This document shows positions 42,016 to 52,288 of a stretch of DNA of 64,000 bases, one piece after another. The stretch lies in contig CAWGEH010000028.1 in the NCBI GenBank assembly GCA_963821505.1, forward strand, positions 1 through 64,000, given 5' to 3'. The translations under genes were made by a program, and so were the position numbers. The stretch is from VAZQ01 sp963821505 (GTDB lineage: Bacteria; Pseudomonadota; Alphaproteobacteria; Rhizobiales; Xanthobacteraceae). Within the stretch, counting starts at the first letter, position 1. Every line of letters begins with the position of its first letter. The notes beneath the pieces are model-generated. The model did no database searches and was not told the DNA's origin. It was given only the letters and a program-made list of their open reading frames with translations.

Positions 42016-43950
42016 TCAAATCTCGATGCGAAAGCCGACTTCGGATAGCCCCTCGTCGGGGATTTTGAAAAAGTCCGGGGCCCTGCTCGCGATCCGGGTG
42101 AAGAACGCGAAGATCGCGAACGGCACCGCCGCCATCGCCGAGTTCCTGGCGCGGCGGACGACGATTTCGTGGGCAATGTAGTAGTGCACATGATCCAGAT
42201 CGGCGGTGAAGCCCAGCATCTGGCAATTCTTGAGCGTCAAGGGGATATCCGGCGTCTGCATGAAGCCGAGCCGCACGTGGATATGGTAGATGCCGTGGCC
42301 GAGGCGTTCGACCGAATGGCGCTCGCCGAACGGAACGCGCGGCCGCCGGTCGGCGATGAAGGTCATCAGCACCAAGGTCTTGTGCATCACGCTGTTGTGC
42401 TTGATGTGATGCAGCAGCACCGGAGAGGCGCCGTGCGCCACTTTCGTCAGCCACACGCCCATGCCCGGCGGCCGCGCCACCACCATCTTGTCGATATTGT
42501 CGATGAACGGCTGCAGCGGCATCGACATTTCCTGCAGGCGATGGCGCACGAGCGACGACCCGCGGTGCCAGCACAGCATCAACACGACCATGGCGCCGCC
42601 CACGGCGATCGGGAACCAGCCGCCTTGGACGATCTTGAGCGAGTTGGAGGCAAGAAAGATCGAATCGACGGCGCCAAACACCACGATGATGAGGATCGCG
42701 ACGACGGGCTGCCACTTCCAGCGCGTGACGGCAACGCGATAGAGCAGGATGGTCGTGACCAGCATGGTGCCGGAGACGGCGATGCCGTAGGCGCCGGCCA
42801 GATTATCCGAGCTCTTGAACAGCACGACCACCAGCAACGTGCCCACCATCAACAGCCAATTGGCGGTCGGCACGTAAATCTGACCGGCTTCGTCGCTCGA
42901 CGTCGGCACGATCCGCATGCGCGGGACAAGTCCCATCTGCATCGCCTGCCGAGTAAGCGAGAAGACGCCGGAGATGAGCGCCTGCGAGGCGATGATGGTC
43001 GCCGCCGCCGCCAACGCGACCATCGGAATCAGCGCCCAGTGCGGCGCCAATTTATAGAACGGACTGTCGATCGCCTGGGGATCGGCGAGGACCAGCGCGC
43101 CCTGGCCGAAATAGTTCAACAACAACGCCGGCAGGACCAGCACGAACCACGCCCACCGGATGGCGGCGGGACCGACATGGCCCATGTCGGCATAGAGCGC
43201 TTCCCCGCCGGTGAGTGCGAGGAACACGGCGCCGATCACCGCGAAGGCAATCACCGGGCTCGCGGACACGAAACGAACCGCCTCGACCGGGCTGAGCGCT
43301 TCGAGGACTTGCGGCGCTGCCCAAATATTGACGGCACCGAGCAACCCGATCACGACGAACCAGGCGACCATGACCGGGCCGAACAGCCGGCCGATGCTCG
43401 CGGTGCCGCGACGCTGGATCATGAACAACCCGATCAGGATCGCGAGCGTAACCGGCAAGGTGAAGTTGTCGAACTCCGGCGCGACGAGCTTGAGGCCCTC
43501 CATCGCCGACAGCACGGAAATGGCCGGCGTGATGACGCCGTCGCCATAGAGCAGCGCCGCGCCCAGGATGCCGAGCAGGACCAGAAATGGAATCTTGGGG
43601 CCGTCCGCGATGCGCTCCGACGCCACCAGCGACAACAGCGCCAGGATTCCGCCTTCGCCGTCGTTGTCCGCCCGCAAGACGAACACGATGTATTTGAGCG
43701 ATACCATCGCCATCAGCGCCCAGAAGATCAGCGAAACGATCCCGAGGACGTCGGCCGCGGTCGGTGGCGCGTGGCCGGTGGCCCCCAAGGCCACGGAAAA
43801 GGTGTAGAGCGGGCTCGTCCCGATATCGCCGAACACGACGCCCAGCGCGGTGAGCGCGAGAAACCAGATGCTCCCTTTGTGGTGTAGCCCGCCCGGGGGG
43901 CGATCGGCGTCCGCGCGGGCGGACGCCGGGCTGCTGAGGGAAGCGTCCAA
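42016..43950 (-). CDS. kup: Kup-type potassium uptake protein
   Basis: 644 residues, intact. About twelve membrane helices follow GSIWFLALTALGVVFGDIGT-SPLYTF, the family signature; also DNDGEGGILALLSLVA, GEALYADMGHVG, NYFGQGALVLA, ASQALISGVFSLTRQAMQMG and VPTANWLLMVGTLLVV. The C-terminal cytosolic domain ends EVGFRIEI. It is a proton-coupled K+ importer of the HAK/KUP/KT family. It stands between DUF1285 and the moxR operon, which I recall as neighbours in other Rhizobiales. Confidence 0.95.
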   Translation of the reverse strand: MDASLSSPASARADADRPPGGLHHKGSIWFLALTALGVVFGDIGTSPLYTFSVALGATGHAPPTAADVLGIVSLIFWALMAMVSLKYIVFVLRADNDGEGGILALLSLVASERIADGPKIPFLVLLGILGAALLYGDGVITPAISVLSAMEGLKLVAPEFDNFTLPVTLAILIGLFMIQRRGTASIGRLFGPVMVAWFVVIGLLGAVNIWAAPQVLEALSPVEAVRFVSASPVIAFAVIGAVFLALTGGEALYADMGHVGPAAIRWAWFVLVLPALLLNYFGQGALVLADPQAIDSPFYKLAPHWALIPMVALAAAATIIASQALISGVFSLTRQAMQMGLVPRMRIVPTSSDEAGQIYVPTANWLLMVGTLLVVVLFKSSDNLAGAYGIAVSGTMLVTTILLYRVAVTRWKWQPVVAILIIVVFGAVDSIFLASNSLKIVQGGWFPIAVGGAMVVLMLCWHRGSSLVRHRLQEMSMPLQPFIDNIDKMVVARPPGMGVWLTKVAHGASPVLLHHIKHNSVMHKTLVLMTFIADRRPRVPFGERHSVERLGHGIYHIHVRLGFMQTPDIPLTLKNCQMLGFTADLDHVHYYIAHEIVVRRARNSAMAAVPFAIFAFFTRIASRAPDFFKIPDEGLSEVGFRIEI

Positions 43951-44488
43951 AGTCGTATTCCCCCGCTCTAAGCTGCCGCCCGCGGCCGGGCCGGCCCCCG
44001 ATACACTTCAAGATACAAGCCATCAACAGCGAGCGAGCTTCCGCGCGAGGCCATCGGCCCACTCGCCCTGCGCCTCACGATGAGTTGAGCGTGCTGCCTT
44101 CGCCCTTGGTTCGCCATGGTTTGCCTGGAACTTGGGCGGGTGACCGCTGTTTCCTCCGCGACCGTGATCGCAAGCGAGCTTATCCACTGGCCAAGAGCCC
44201 GGGCTGGGTCGGAAAAGCTCAAGGATTTCAGCGTCGCAACCCCTTTCGACCGGCCCGGTGCCGGGGCGATCGTGGCAGGCCCGCACCGGCGTGAGTCATA
44301 CCTCGTGACAAATAGCGTAATCTTCAGGCAGTTGGGGGATTCGCAGCCGCCGAGCGTCCCCCGCTCCCGACATGCATGGGACATTGGCCCGGATGTTGCA
44401 CGTTTTTTGGTCAAGGCGGATTGCCGGAGGCGGCGGCCGCGACCCATAACAGGCCCGGATAACAATTGGATAACAAGGAGCTGACGTC
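43951..44488. other. divergent intergenic region kup / moxR
   Basis: About 540 bp. Nothing with family features in any frame, no clear hairpin and no tRNA. It should contain promoters for kup (left) and for the moxR operon (right). AAGGAG near 44474 is the moxR ribosome binding site. Confidence 0.5.
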
Positions 44489-45497
44489 ATGGCGGTAGCC
44501 ACGGAAGGGCTGGAAAAGCTCGAAGACATGATCGTGCGCCAAGCGGAAGCGACCGGAGCCCAGGTTGCCGCCGCCAAGGCCGCCATCGGCAAGGTGATCT
44601 TCGGGCAAGAGCGGGTGGTCGAGCAGGCGCTCATCACCGTGCTCTGCGGCGGGCACGCGCTGCTGATCGGCCTGCCCGGCCTCGCCAAGACCAAGCTGGT
44701 CGAGACCATGGGAATCGTGCTCGGGCTCGACGCGCGCCGCATCCAGTTCACGCCCGATCTCATGCCGTCCGACATCGTCGGCAGCGAAGTGCTGGAGGAA
44801 GGCCCCGGCGGCAAGCGCAGCTTCCGCTTCATCCCCGGCCCGATCTTCGCCCAGCTGCTGATGGCCGACGAGATCAACCGCGCGAGCCCGCGCACCCAGT
44901 CGGCGCTGCTGCAGGCAATGCAGGAGCACCACGTGACGGTTGCCGGCGATCGTCACGATGTCCCCCGCCCCTTCCACGTGCTCGCGACCCAGAATCCCGA
45001 TCGAGCAGGAAGGCACCTATCCGCTTCCCGAGGCGCAGCTCGACCGCTTCCTGATGCAGATCGACGTCGATTATCCCGATCATGAGGCCGAGCGCAAAAT
45101 CGTTTTCGACACCACCGGCACGGAGGAGAACAAGCCGAAACCGACCATGACCGCCGACGAACTCCTCGCCGCACAGCGCCTGGTGCGCCGGCTGCCGGTC
45201 GGGGAATCGGTGGTGGAGGCGATCCTCACCCTGGTGCGCTCGGCCCGACCCGGCCCCGAGGCCGGCGAGACCGGCAAGCTGATCTCGTGGGGCCCGAGCC
45301 CGCGCGCGAGCCAGGCGCTGATGCTGGTGGCGCGCGCCCGCGCCCTCATCGACGGACGACTCTCGCCGTCGATCGACGATGTCGTGGAGATGGCCGAGCC
45401 GATCCTCAAGCACCGCATGGCGCTCACCTTTGCCGCGCGCGCCGAGGGCGAGAGCCTGGAAGCCGTCATCGGCAAGCTCAAGACGCGCATCGGATAA
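44489..45497 (+). CDS. MoxR-family AAA+ ATPase (frameshifted)
   Basis: MoxR ATPase, thought to act as a chaperone for the DUF58/VWA proteins coded next to it. Walker A is the usual degenerate MoxR form, LLIGLPGLAKTKLVETM; then FTPDLMPSDIVGSEVL, FAQLLMADEINRASPRTQSA (Walker B DEIN) and ATQNP. At about 45000 one extra G ('cccGatc') shifts the frame. The next frame carries on with IEQEGTYPLPEAQLDRFLMQ, ISWGPSPRASQALMLVARAR and ALIDGRLSPSIDDVVEMAEP. The lid and C-terminal helices are complete. First gene of a four-gene operon. Confidence 0.9.
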
Positions 45498-45501
45498 CGG
45501 G

Positions 45502-46459
45502 ATGGCACAGCGGCGCGCGGACAAGCACGAGGTCAAGGCCACGCAGCACGCCAGCGGCGAGGCCCGCGCGCTCGCGGAAAGCCTGCCGCGTCTCATCCTC
45601 GAGGCCCGCCGCATCGCCGCCACCGTCATCCACGGGCTGCACGGCCGCAAGCGCGCCGGCCCGGGGGAGAATTTCTGGCAGTACCGCCGCTTCCTGTCGG
45701 GCGAGCCCGCGCGCCGCGTCGACTGGCGCCGCTCCGCGCGCGACGAGCATCTCTACGTGCGCGAGCAGGAATGGGAAGCCGCGCACACGGTGTGGCTGTG
45801 GCCCGACCGCTCGCCGTCCATGACGTTCCGATCGCAGCTTGCCCAGGAGTCCAAGCTCGATCGATGCCTGGTCGTCGCTTTCGCGCTGGCCGAAGTTCTG
45901 GTGCAGGCCGGCGAGCGCGTCGGCATGCCGGGCCTGATGCGGCCGACCGGCAGCCGCAACGTGCTGGACAAGATGGCGAACGCCATCGTGCACGACGTGA
46001 CCGAGCGTCCGAGCCTGCCGCCATCGTTCGCGCCCTCGGCGCTTGCCGAGATCGTCGTGATCTCGGATTTCTGGAGTCCCGATGGCGGAAGTCCGCGCCA
46101 CGCTTTCGCAGCTCTCGGCCACCGGCGCCCATGGCCACAGCGTGCAGATCGTCGATCCGGCCGAGGAGACCTTTCCCTATTCCGGGCGGGTCGAGTTCAT
46201 CGAGCCGGAAGGCGCAGGCTCCATCACCGCCGGCCGCGCCGAAGCCTGGAAGAGCGAATACGACACCCGCGTCGCCCGCCACCGCGCCGAAATCCGGGCC
46301 GAGACCGACCAGCTCGGCTGGAGCTTCACCATCCACCGCACCGACCGGCCGGCGACCGAGTTGCTGCTGGCGCTGCATGCGCGTCTCGGCGCGCCTCCCC
46401 CCGGCGCGACGATCGGCGGCCGTTTGAGCGTGGCCGGACGACCGGCGAGGTCGGCATGA
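45502..46459 (+). CDS. DUF58 protein (frameshifted)
   Basis: A DUF58/VWA-like protein of about 318 residues. Blocks: LHGRKRAGPGENFWQYRRFL, SGEPARRVDWRRSARDEHLY (the family signature P-R-x-x-D-W-x-x-S-A-R) and REQEWEAAHTVWLWPDRSPS (MIDAS-like D-x-S-x-S). After an extra G at about 46075 ('cccGatg') the next frame gives MAEVRATLSQLSATGAHGHS, VQIVDPAEETFPYSGRVEFI and LGWSFTIHRTDRPATELLLA. It starts 4 bp after moxR and its TGA overlaps the next ATG by 4 bp (46456-46459). Presumed MoxR client in envelope maintenance. Confidence 0.88.
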
Positions 46460-49308
46460 TGGCGTGGCTCCCGCTCGGCTTCGCGCAACCGCTGGTGCTG
46501 CTCGGGCTGCTGAGCCTGCCGGTGCTGTGGTGGCTGCTGCGGCTCATTCCGCCGCAGCCGCGCCGCGTCGACTTTCCGCCGACGCGCTTGCTGTTCGACA
46601 TCTCGCCCAAGGAGCAGACGCCGCAACGCACCCCATGGTGGCTCACGCTGCTGCGCCTGACGCTCGCCGCGCTCGTCATCATCGCGGCTGCCGGGCCGCT
46701 GTGGAACCCGCCGGTTGCGACCTCGACCGCCAAAGCGCCGCTCGCCTTGCTGATCGACGACGGCTTCCCGGCGGCGGGGACCTGGGACATGCGCATGCGC
46801 ACCGCCGAGGACCTGATCGCGCGCGCGGAAGCGGACAATCGCGGCGTTGCGCTCATCCCGCTGTCGGAGCCGACGCGCGACATTTCCTTCGAGACGCCGG
46901 CCGCGGCGAGGGTGCGGATCAAGCAGATCAAGCCGAAGCCCCATGCGGTCGAACGGGCCGATGCATTACCGGCGCTCGGCCGCTTCCTCGGCGCCACGCC
47001 CGACGTCGAGCTGATCTGGCTCACCGACAGCGTCGACCTTGGCGGCGGCAGCGATTTCGTGGCGGCGCTTTCCCGGCTCGTCGGGGAGCGGTCGATCACC
47101 GTGATCGAGGGCGGCATTGCCGGCGCGCGCGCGCTCTCCAGCGCCGACAACGCCGCGGGCGCCCTCACCGTGAAGGTCCTGCGGGCGAGCGGCGGCGGCG
47201 CCGAGACCGGCACCGTGCGCGCCCTCGACCTCAAGGGCTTGCCGCTCGGCGACGCGCCATTCACTTTCAAGGAGAGCGAGCGCGAGACCGACGCCGAGCT
47301 CACGCTTCCGGTCGAAATCCGCAACGACATCGCCCGCCTGGAAATCGCCGGCGAGCGCTCGGCCGGCGCGGTGGCGCTGCTCGACAAGCGTTGGCGCCGG
47401 CGCTCGATCGGCGTTGTCACCGGCTCGACCGCCGACACCGCGCAGCCGCTGCTCGCCTCGACTTATTATCTCACGCGCGCACTCGGGCCGTTCGCCGACG
47501 TGCGGCTCGCCGATCGCGGCTCGCCCTCACAGGCGGTGAGCCAGTTCATCGAGCAGCGCCTGCCGATGCTGATCCTCGCGGACGTGGGCAACGTCTCCGA
47601 GGCCCACGACCAGCTCTCCCACTGGATCGAAGAGGGCGGCGTGCTGGTGCGCTTTGCCGGGCCGCGGCTCGCCGCCGCCGACGACGACCTCGTGCCGGTG
47701 AAGCTCAGGCGCGGCGGACGCATTCTCGGCGGCAGCCTGTCCTGGGAACAGCCGCAGCAGCTCAACGCCTTTACCCGCGAGAGTCCGTTCTTCGGCATGA
47801 CCGTGCCGACCGACGTCACCGTCAGCCGCCAGGTGCTGGCCGAGCCCGACGCCACGTTGACCGAGCGCACCTGGGCGACGCTCGCCGACGGCACGCCGTT
47901 GGTCACCGCCCAGCGCCGCGGCAAGGGCGTCATCATCTTGTTCCACGTCACCGCCGATACGCGCTGGTCAGACCTGCCGCTATCGGGCACATTCGTGGAG
48001 ATGCTCAAGCGAATCGTCTCCCTCGCCGGTTCGATTGCGACGCCCGACGCCGGAGGCACGAGCGCCCGCAGCGCGCGCGAGGTGTTGCCGCCGACGCGCG
48101 TCCTCGACGGCTTCGGCTTGTTTGGGCCGCCGCCCGCGAGCGCGCGACCGGTGCCGGCGAGCTTCGTCGGGCGCGCGACCGCGGACCATCCGCCGGGCTT
48201 CTACGGACCGCCCGAAGGATTGCTGGCGGTCAACACGCTCGCGCCTGCCGATCGCCTGGCGCCGCTTGACGTATCGGCCCTCAACGCGCGCCGGGAGGCC
48301 TATCGGATGAGCGAACCGGAAGACCTGCGCGGGCCGATCCTGCTCGCCGCACTGGGGCTGCTCGCGCTCGATGCGCTCGTGGTGTTCCTGCTGGCCGGCG
48401 GGATCGGGCAGCTCGTGCGCCGGCGGCGGCCGGCGGCGACCGTCCTCGCGCTCGCTCTGCTCGGTGCGGCGCTGCTCGCTTCGCCGCACGCCTTCGCGCA
48501 GGGCCAGGGCGACCGAGGCACGGCGGCCGCGCGCAGCCAGACCAGCGACGAGCAGGCGCTGAAATCGACGCTGGAGACCCGCCTCGCCTACGTCATCACC
48601 GGCGATGCGGAGGTCGACCGGATCAGCAAGGCCGGGCTGCAGGGCCTCACCTTGTTCCTCGCGCAGCGCACCGCGCTCGAGGCCGGCGAGCCGATCGGCC
48701 TCGATCCCGCGCGCGACGAGCTTGCCTTCTATCCGCTGATCTATTGGCCGATCGTGCCGAGCGCGCCGAAGCCGACGCGCGAGGCGCTCGAGCACATCGA
48801 CGCCTACATGAAGCAGGGCGGCACCGTGCTGTTCGACACGCGCGACGCGGTCGAGGCGCCGCCGGGTGCCGGAGGCGAGACCCGCGGTCCCGGCATGCAG
48901 GCGCTGCGCACGATCCTCGCCTCGCTCGACATTCCCGAGCTCGAGCCGGTGCGGCGCGACCATGTGCTGACCAAGACCTTCTATCTCTTGAAGGACTTTC
49001 CCGGCCGCTTCAGTACCGGCCAGCTCTGGGTCGAGGCGCTGGCGGCTGCCGACGACGACGAGCCGGCGAGCCGTCCGGCGCGCGCCGGCGACGGCGTGTC
49101 GTCGATCATCATCACCTCGAACGATTTCGCCGGCGCCTGGGCGATGCGCCAGGACGGCCAGGCGATGCTGCCGCTGGTCTCCGCCGAGCCGCGCCAGCGC
49201 GAATTCGCGTTCCGCGCCGGCGTCAATATCGTGATGTACACGCTCACCGGCAACTACAAGGCCGATCAGGTCCACGTTCCGGCGCTGCTGGAGCGGCTGG
49301 GACAATAA
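46456..49308 (+). CDS. DUF4159 protein with BatA-type N-terminus
   Basis: About 950 residues, intact. The N-terminal aerotolerance-regulator (BatA) part has two membrane helices: LPLGFAQPLVLLGLLSLPVL-WWLLRLIPP with PRRVDFPPTRLLFDI, and LTLLRLTLAALVIIAAAGPL. A central VWA-/glutamine-amidotransferase-like periplasmic region follows (LIWLTDSVDLGGGSDFVAAL, GVLVRFAGPRLAA), then helices near 620-660 and 675 and the DUF4159 domain (LAYVITGDAEVDRISKAGLQ, FYPLIYWPIVPSAPKPTREA, GGTVLFDTRDAVEAPPG, GVNIVMYTLTGNYKADQVHV). Typical third gene of the MoxR-DUF58 operon in Rhizobiales; role in the envelope unknown. Confidence 0.92.
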   Translation: MMAWLPLGFAQPLVLLGLLSLPVLWWLLRLIPPQPRRVDFPPTRLLFDISPKEQTPQRTPWWLTLLRLTLAALVIIAAAGPLWNPPVATSTAKAPLALLIDDGFPAAGTWDMRMRTAEDLIARAEADNRGVALIPLSEPTRDISFETPAAARVRIKQIKPKPHAVERADALPALGRFLGATPDVELIWLTDSVDLGGGSDFVAALSRLVGERSITVIEGGIAGARALSSADNAAGALTVKVLRASGGGAETGTVRALDLKGLPLGDAPFTFKESERETDAELTLPVEIRNDIARLEIAGERSAGAVALLDKRWRRRSIGVVTGSTADTAQPLLASTYYLTRALGPFADVRLADRGSPSQAVSQFIEQRLPMLILADVGNVSEAHDQLSHWIEEGGVLVRFAGPRLAAADDDLVPVKLRRGGRILGGSLSWEQPQQLNAFTRESPFFGMTVPTDVTVSRQVLAEPDATLTERTWATLADGTPLVTAQRRGKGVIILFHVTADTRWSDLPLSGTFVEMLKRIVSLAGSIATPDAGGTSARSAREVLPPTRVLDGFGLFGPPPASARPVPASFVGRATADHPPGFYGPPEGLLAVNTLAPADRLAPLDVSALNARREAYRMSEPEDLRGPILLAALGLLALDALVVFLLAGGIGQLVRRRRPAATVLALALLGAALLASPHAFAQGQGDRGTAAARSQTSDEQALKSTLETRLAYVITGDAEVDRISKAGLQGLTLFLAQRTALEAGEPIGLDPARDELAFYPLIYWPIVPSAPKPTREALEHIDAYMKQGGTVLFDTRDAVEAPPGAGGETRGPGMQALRTILASLDIPELEPVRRDHVLTKTFYLLKDFPGRFSTGQLWVEALAAADDDEPASRPARAGDGVSSIIITSNDFAGAWAMRQDGQAMLPLVSAEPRQREFAFRAGVNIVMYTLTGNYKADQVHVPALLERLGQ

Positions 49309-49314
49309 TGGGGG

Positions 49315-49418
49315 CCTCATCCTTTGGGACGCGCCTTTCAGGCGCTCCTCGGGATGAGGGGAAACATTGATCCTCATGGTGAGGAGCGTTGCGCAGCAAC
49401 GCGTCTCGAACCATGAGG
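49315..49418. repeat. pair of REP-like palindromes inside the moxR operon
   Basis: Hairpin A: CCTCATCC (49315-49322) with GGATGAGG (49352-49359). Hairpin B: CCTCATGGT (49372-49380) with ACCATGAGG (49410-49418), inner part gaggagcgttgcgcagcaacg. This 'CCTCAT-GAGGAGCG-n-CGCGTCTCGAA-ATGAGG' type is widespread between genes in Bradyrhizobium-like genomes. It separates the DUF4159 gene from the next operon gene. Confidence 0.85.
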
Positions 49419-49446
49419 CCGCGATGATGACAATTGAGGCAGACGG

Positions 49447-51515
49447 TTGAATCTCGGTATCTCATTCTCGCCGCTGGTTCCGGCCTACGTAGTATGGGCG
49501 GCGGTTGCCGTGGCGTTCGTGATGTCGCTGCTGATCGTGTTCGGCCGCACCCGCGGCGCGCTGGTCCGCACCATCGCGCTCGCGCTGTTCGTGCTCGCGC
49601 TCGCCAATCCCTCGATCACCCGCGAGGACCGCGACCCGCTGACCTCGGTCGCCGTGGTGGTCGTCGACAAGAGCCCGAGCCAGGATTTCGGCGACCGCTC
49701 GAAGCAGACCGAGGCCGTGCGCGCGGCGCTCGCCGAACGCCTCGGGCGCGTGCCCGGCATGGAAGTCCGCTTCGTCGAGGCCGGACAGGCGGACGGCGAG
49801 ACCGACGGCACGCGGCTGTTCACGGCGCTGTCCTCGGCGCTCTCCGACGTTCCCCATGATCGCGTCGCCGGCGTCCTCTTCATCACCGACGGGCGCGTGC
49901 ACGACGTGCCGAGCGAGGCCGCCGCGCTCGGCTTTTCCGCGCCGGTGCATGGGCTGATCACCGGCCACAAGAACGAGCGCGACCGCCGTGTCGTGCTGGT
50001 GACCGCCCCGCGGTTCGGCATCGTCGGTCAGACGCAGACCATCACCTTCCGGGTCGAGGATCAGGGCGTAGCGCCCGGCGCGGCGCAGGTGACGGTGCGC
50101 CGCGACGGCGAGACGATCGACAGCCGCACCGTGCGCGTCGGGAACGAGCGTCAGCGTCAATGTGCAGATCCCCCATGCCGGGCCGAACATCGTCGAGATC
50201 GAAGCTTCCCCGCTCGACGACGAGCTCACCGCGATCAACAACCGCGCGGTCGTCTCCATCGACGGCGTGCGCGACAAGCTGCGCGTCCTGCTCGTATCCG
50301 GCGAGCCCCATGCCGGCGAGCGCACCTGGCGCAACCTGCTGAAATCCGACGCCAGCGTCGACCTCGTGCATTTCACCATCCTGCGTCCGCCGGAGAAGCA
50401 GGACGGCACGCCGATCAATGAATTGTCGCTGATCGCCTTCCCGACGCGCGAGCTGTTCCAGCAGAAGATCAACGAGTTCCAGCTCATCATCTTCGACCGC
50501 TACGCGCGTCAGGGCGTGCTGCCGATCATCTACTTCGACAACATCGCGCGCTATGTGCGCCAGGGCGGCGCGGTGCTGGTGGCGGCCGGGCCCGATTACG
50601 CCAGCCAGACCAGCATCTGGCGCACGCCGCTCGACGTCATCCTGCCGGCCGAGCCGAGCGGGCGGATGACCGACGGCCCGTTTCGACCCCAGCTCACCGA
50701 CCTCGGCAAGCGTCATCCGGTGACGCGCGGCCTCGAAGGCGCCGACGAGGACCCGCCGCACTGGAGCCGCTGGTTCCGGCTCGTCGACAGCCGGGCGTCG
50801 AAAGGCACCGCGGTCATGCAGGGCCCGGACAACAAGCCGCTGCTGTTGCTTTCGCGCGAGGGCGAGGGCCGCGTCGCGCTGCTGCTGTCCGACCATATCT
50901 GGCTGTGGTCGCGCGGTTACGAGGGCGGCGGGCCGCATATCGACCTGCTGCGGCGCTTGTCGCACTGGCTGATGAAGCAACCCGATCTGGAGGAAGAAGC
51001 GCTCCGCCTGTTAGTGCGCGGACACGACCTCACCGTGCAGCGCCAGACCATGTCCGACGCCGTCACCGACGTGACCTTGACGACGCCGTCGGGCAAGACC
51101 CGCACCTTGACGCTTTCTTCCGCCGAGCCCGGCGTCTGGCGCTCGACCATCGAAGCCGACGAGCTCGGTCTCTGGCACGCGACCGACGGCACGCTCAATG
51201 CGCTCGCCAATGTGGGTCCCGCCAATCCGCGCGAATTCACCGAGGTGACGTCGACCACCGACGTGCTCGGCGCCGCTTGCCAACGCCACCGGCGGCGACG
51301 TCGTGCGGGTCGAGGACGGCAGCGGCGTTCATCTGCCGCGGATCGTCCCGGTGCGATCGAGCGACACCTACCACGGCGACGACTGGCTGGGCCTGCGGGT
51401 CCGTGAAGCGAGCGTGGTGCGCGGCATCGGCGTGTTGCCGGTGTTCGCGGGGCTGATCGGCCTCCTGCTCCTGGTCGGCAGCCTGGCCGCGACCTGGTTG
51501 CGCGAAGGGCGCTGA
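49447..51515 (+). CDS. large envelope protein, glutamine-amidotransferase/VWA-like (two frameshifts)
   Basis: About 690 residues when two shifts are bridged. From TTG 49447, two helices (FSPLVPAYVVWAAVAVAFVM; LALFVLALANPSITREDRDP) precede a VWA-like domain (VAVVVVDKSPSQDFGDRSKQ, RVAGVLFITDGRVHD). An extra A near 50142 and an extra G near 51275 shift the frame. Between them lie VQIPHAGPNIVEIEASPLDD, VLLVSGEPHAGERTWRNLLK, GGAVLVAAGPDYAS and GRVALLLSDHIWLWSRGYEG (amidotransferase-like fold, catalytic Cys not evident). The end GIGVLPVFAGLIGLLLLVGS-LAATWLREGR is a last membrane helix. Fourth gene of the operon. Confidence 0.85.
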
Positions 51516-51773
51516 GCCGAAGTCGATAGGCACCTGCCGAGCGCGGCGCGCGCTGCGGACGGTGCCCGCGGCGCGGCACCCGTCGTGCATCCGACGTCTT
51601 CCTGCCTGCATGAAGCCCCGCGGCAGTGCTCGCCGAATGACTGATGACTTTTCGCAACAGAGCAGATGAATATCGCGGATCGGCCGATTGCCGTAATGTT
51701 ACACTGTAACTAAAGTCCGCGATGGGCGGTGGAGTGGTTCCGCTGCGCGTGCGACGCATCGAGCGTGACGACG
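51516..51773. other. intergenic region upstream of the metal-uptake genes
   Basis: No gene. The regulatory dyad at 51698-51710 is the only clear element. Confidence 0.5.
51698..51710. promoter_or_regulatory. GTTACA-C-TGTAAC dyad, possible Zur/Fur-family operator
   Basis: A perfect 6+1+6 palindrome in an A/T-rich island (taat-dyad-taa) of an otherwise GC-rich intergenic region. It lies 64-76 bp before the DUF2946 start and upstream of a ZnuD-like receptor. Alphaproteobacterial Zur sites share the GTTA-n-TAAC symmetry. The assignment is inference. Confidence 0.5.
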
Positions 51774-52160
51774 ATGGGCTGGCTGCGGTCGCGGTCGAGA
51801 CTGGGTTCGTATCTCGCGCTGTTTGCGCTGGCCCTTCAGCTCGCGCTCTCGTTCGGGCATGTGCATCTCGAGGGCGGTGCCCCGGTCTCGCGGCACTCCT
51901 CGACGCTCCTGGGCGTCCACGCATCGACCATCGCGGCGACGGCGGTCGATCCTGCGGGTCAAGGCGCCCCTGCCCCCGCCGACGACTTCTGCCCGATTTG
52001 CATGCTCATTCACCTGGCCGGCGCGTTGGTGCCGGCCGAAGCTCCGTCGCTGCCGCTGCCGAGTGTTTTCGGCCAAGCGCCGATCGCGGCCGCGCCCGAG
52101 TTCGATTTAACGACACCATCACGCGCGCCGTTCGCAGCGCGCGCACCACCCACCGCCTGA
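51774..52160 (+). CDS. DUF2946-like membrane/secreted protein
   Basis: 128 residues from ATG 51774: MGWLRSRSRLGSYLALFALA (membrane or signal helix), then a His-containing stretch (FGHVHLEGG, SRHSS) and DDFCPICMLIHLAGALVPAE with a C-x-x-C and a nearby His. This is the DUF2946 pattern, found beside TonB receptors for metals in Proteobacteria. The end FDLTTPSRAPFAARAPP is typical too. It lies 128 bp upstream of the TonB receptor gene and just after the dyad. A role in metal (zinc or copper) capture or delivery is inferred from this pairing. Confidence 0.75.
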   Translation: MGWLRSRSRLGSYLALFALALQLALSFGHVHLEGGAPVSRHSSTLLGVHASTIAATAVDPAGQGAPAPADDFCPICMLIHLAGALVPAEAPSLPLPSVFGQAPIAAAPEFDLTTPSRAPFAARAPPTA

Positions 52161-52288
52161 CATCGATCCGGTGTCCGCGCGGCCTCGCGTCAGCGACGGC
52201 CGCGCAGATGCCGCCACGCCGCGCCGTATCGCCGTGAAGTGTCGATCGTTCGGGGCGACGGGTCTGCCCGTCAAGGATGGGGGTCGTG

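Noticed and set aside
42169..43887. A 572-codon plus-strand open frame opposite kup
   Set aside because: His/Arg/Asp-rich mirror of a membrane-protein gene in GC-rich DNA; no family feature, and kup is unambiguous.
45379..49308. A single 1309-residue protein spanning DUF58 and DUF4159
   Set aside because: Produced by a +1 shift at about 46075 that carries the frame through a shadow stretch into DUF4159; the true DUF58 end and the ATGA overlap at 46456-46459 are visible.
47980..49377. A 465-codon minus-strand frame
   Set aside because: Antisense to the intact DUF4159 gene with no domain features.
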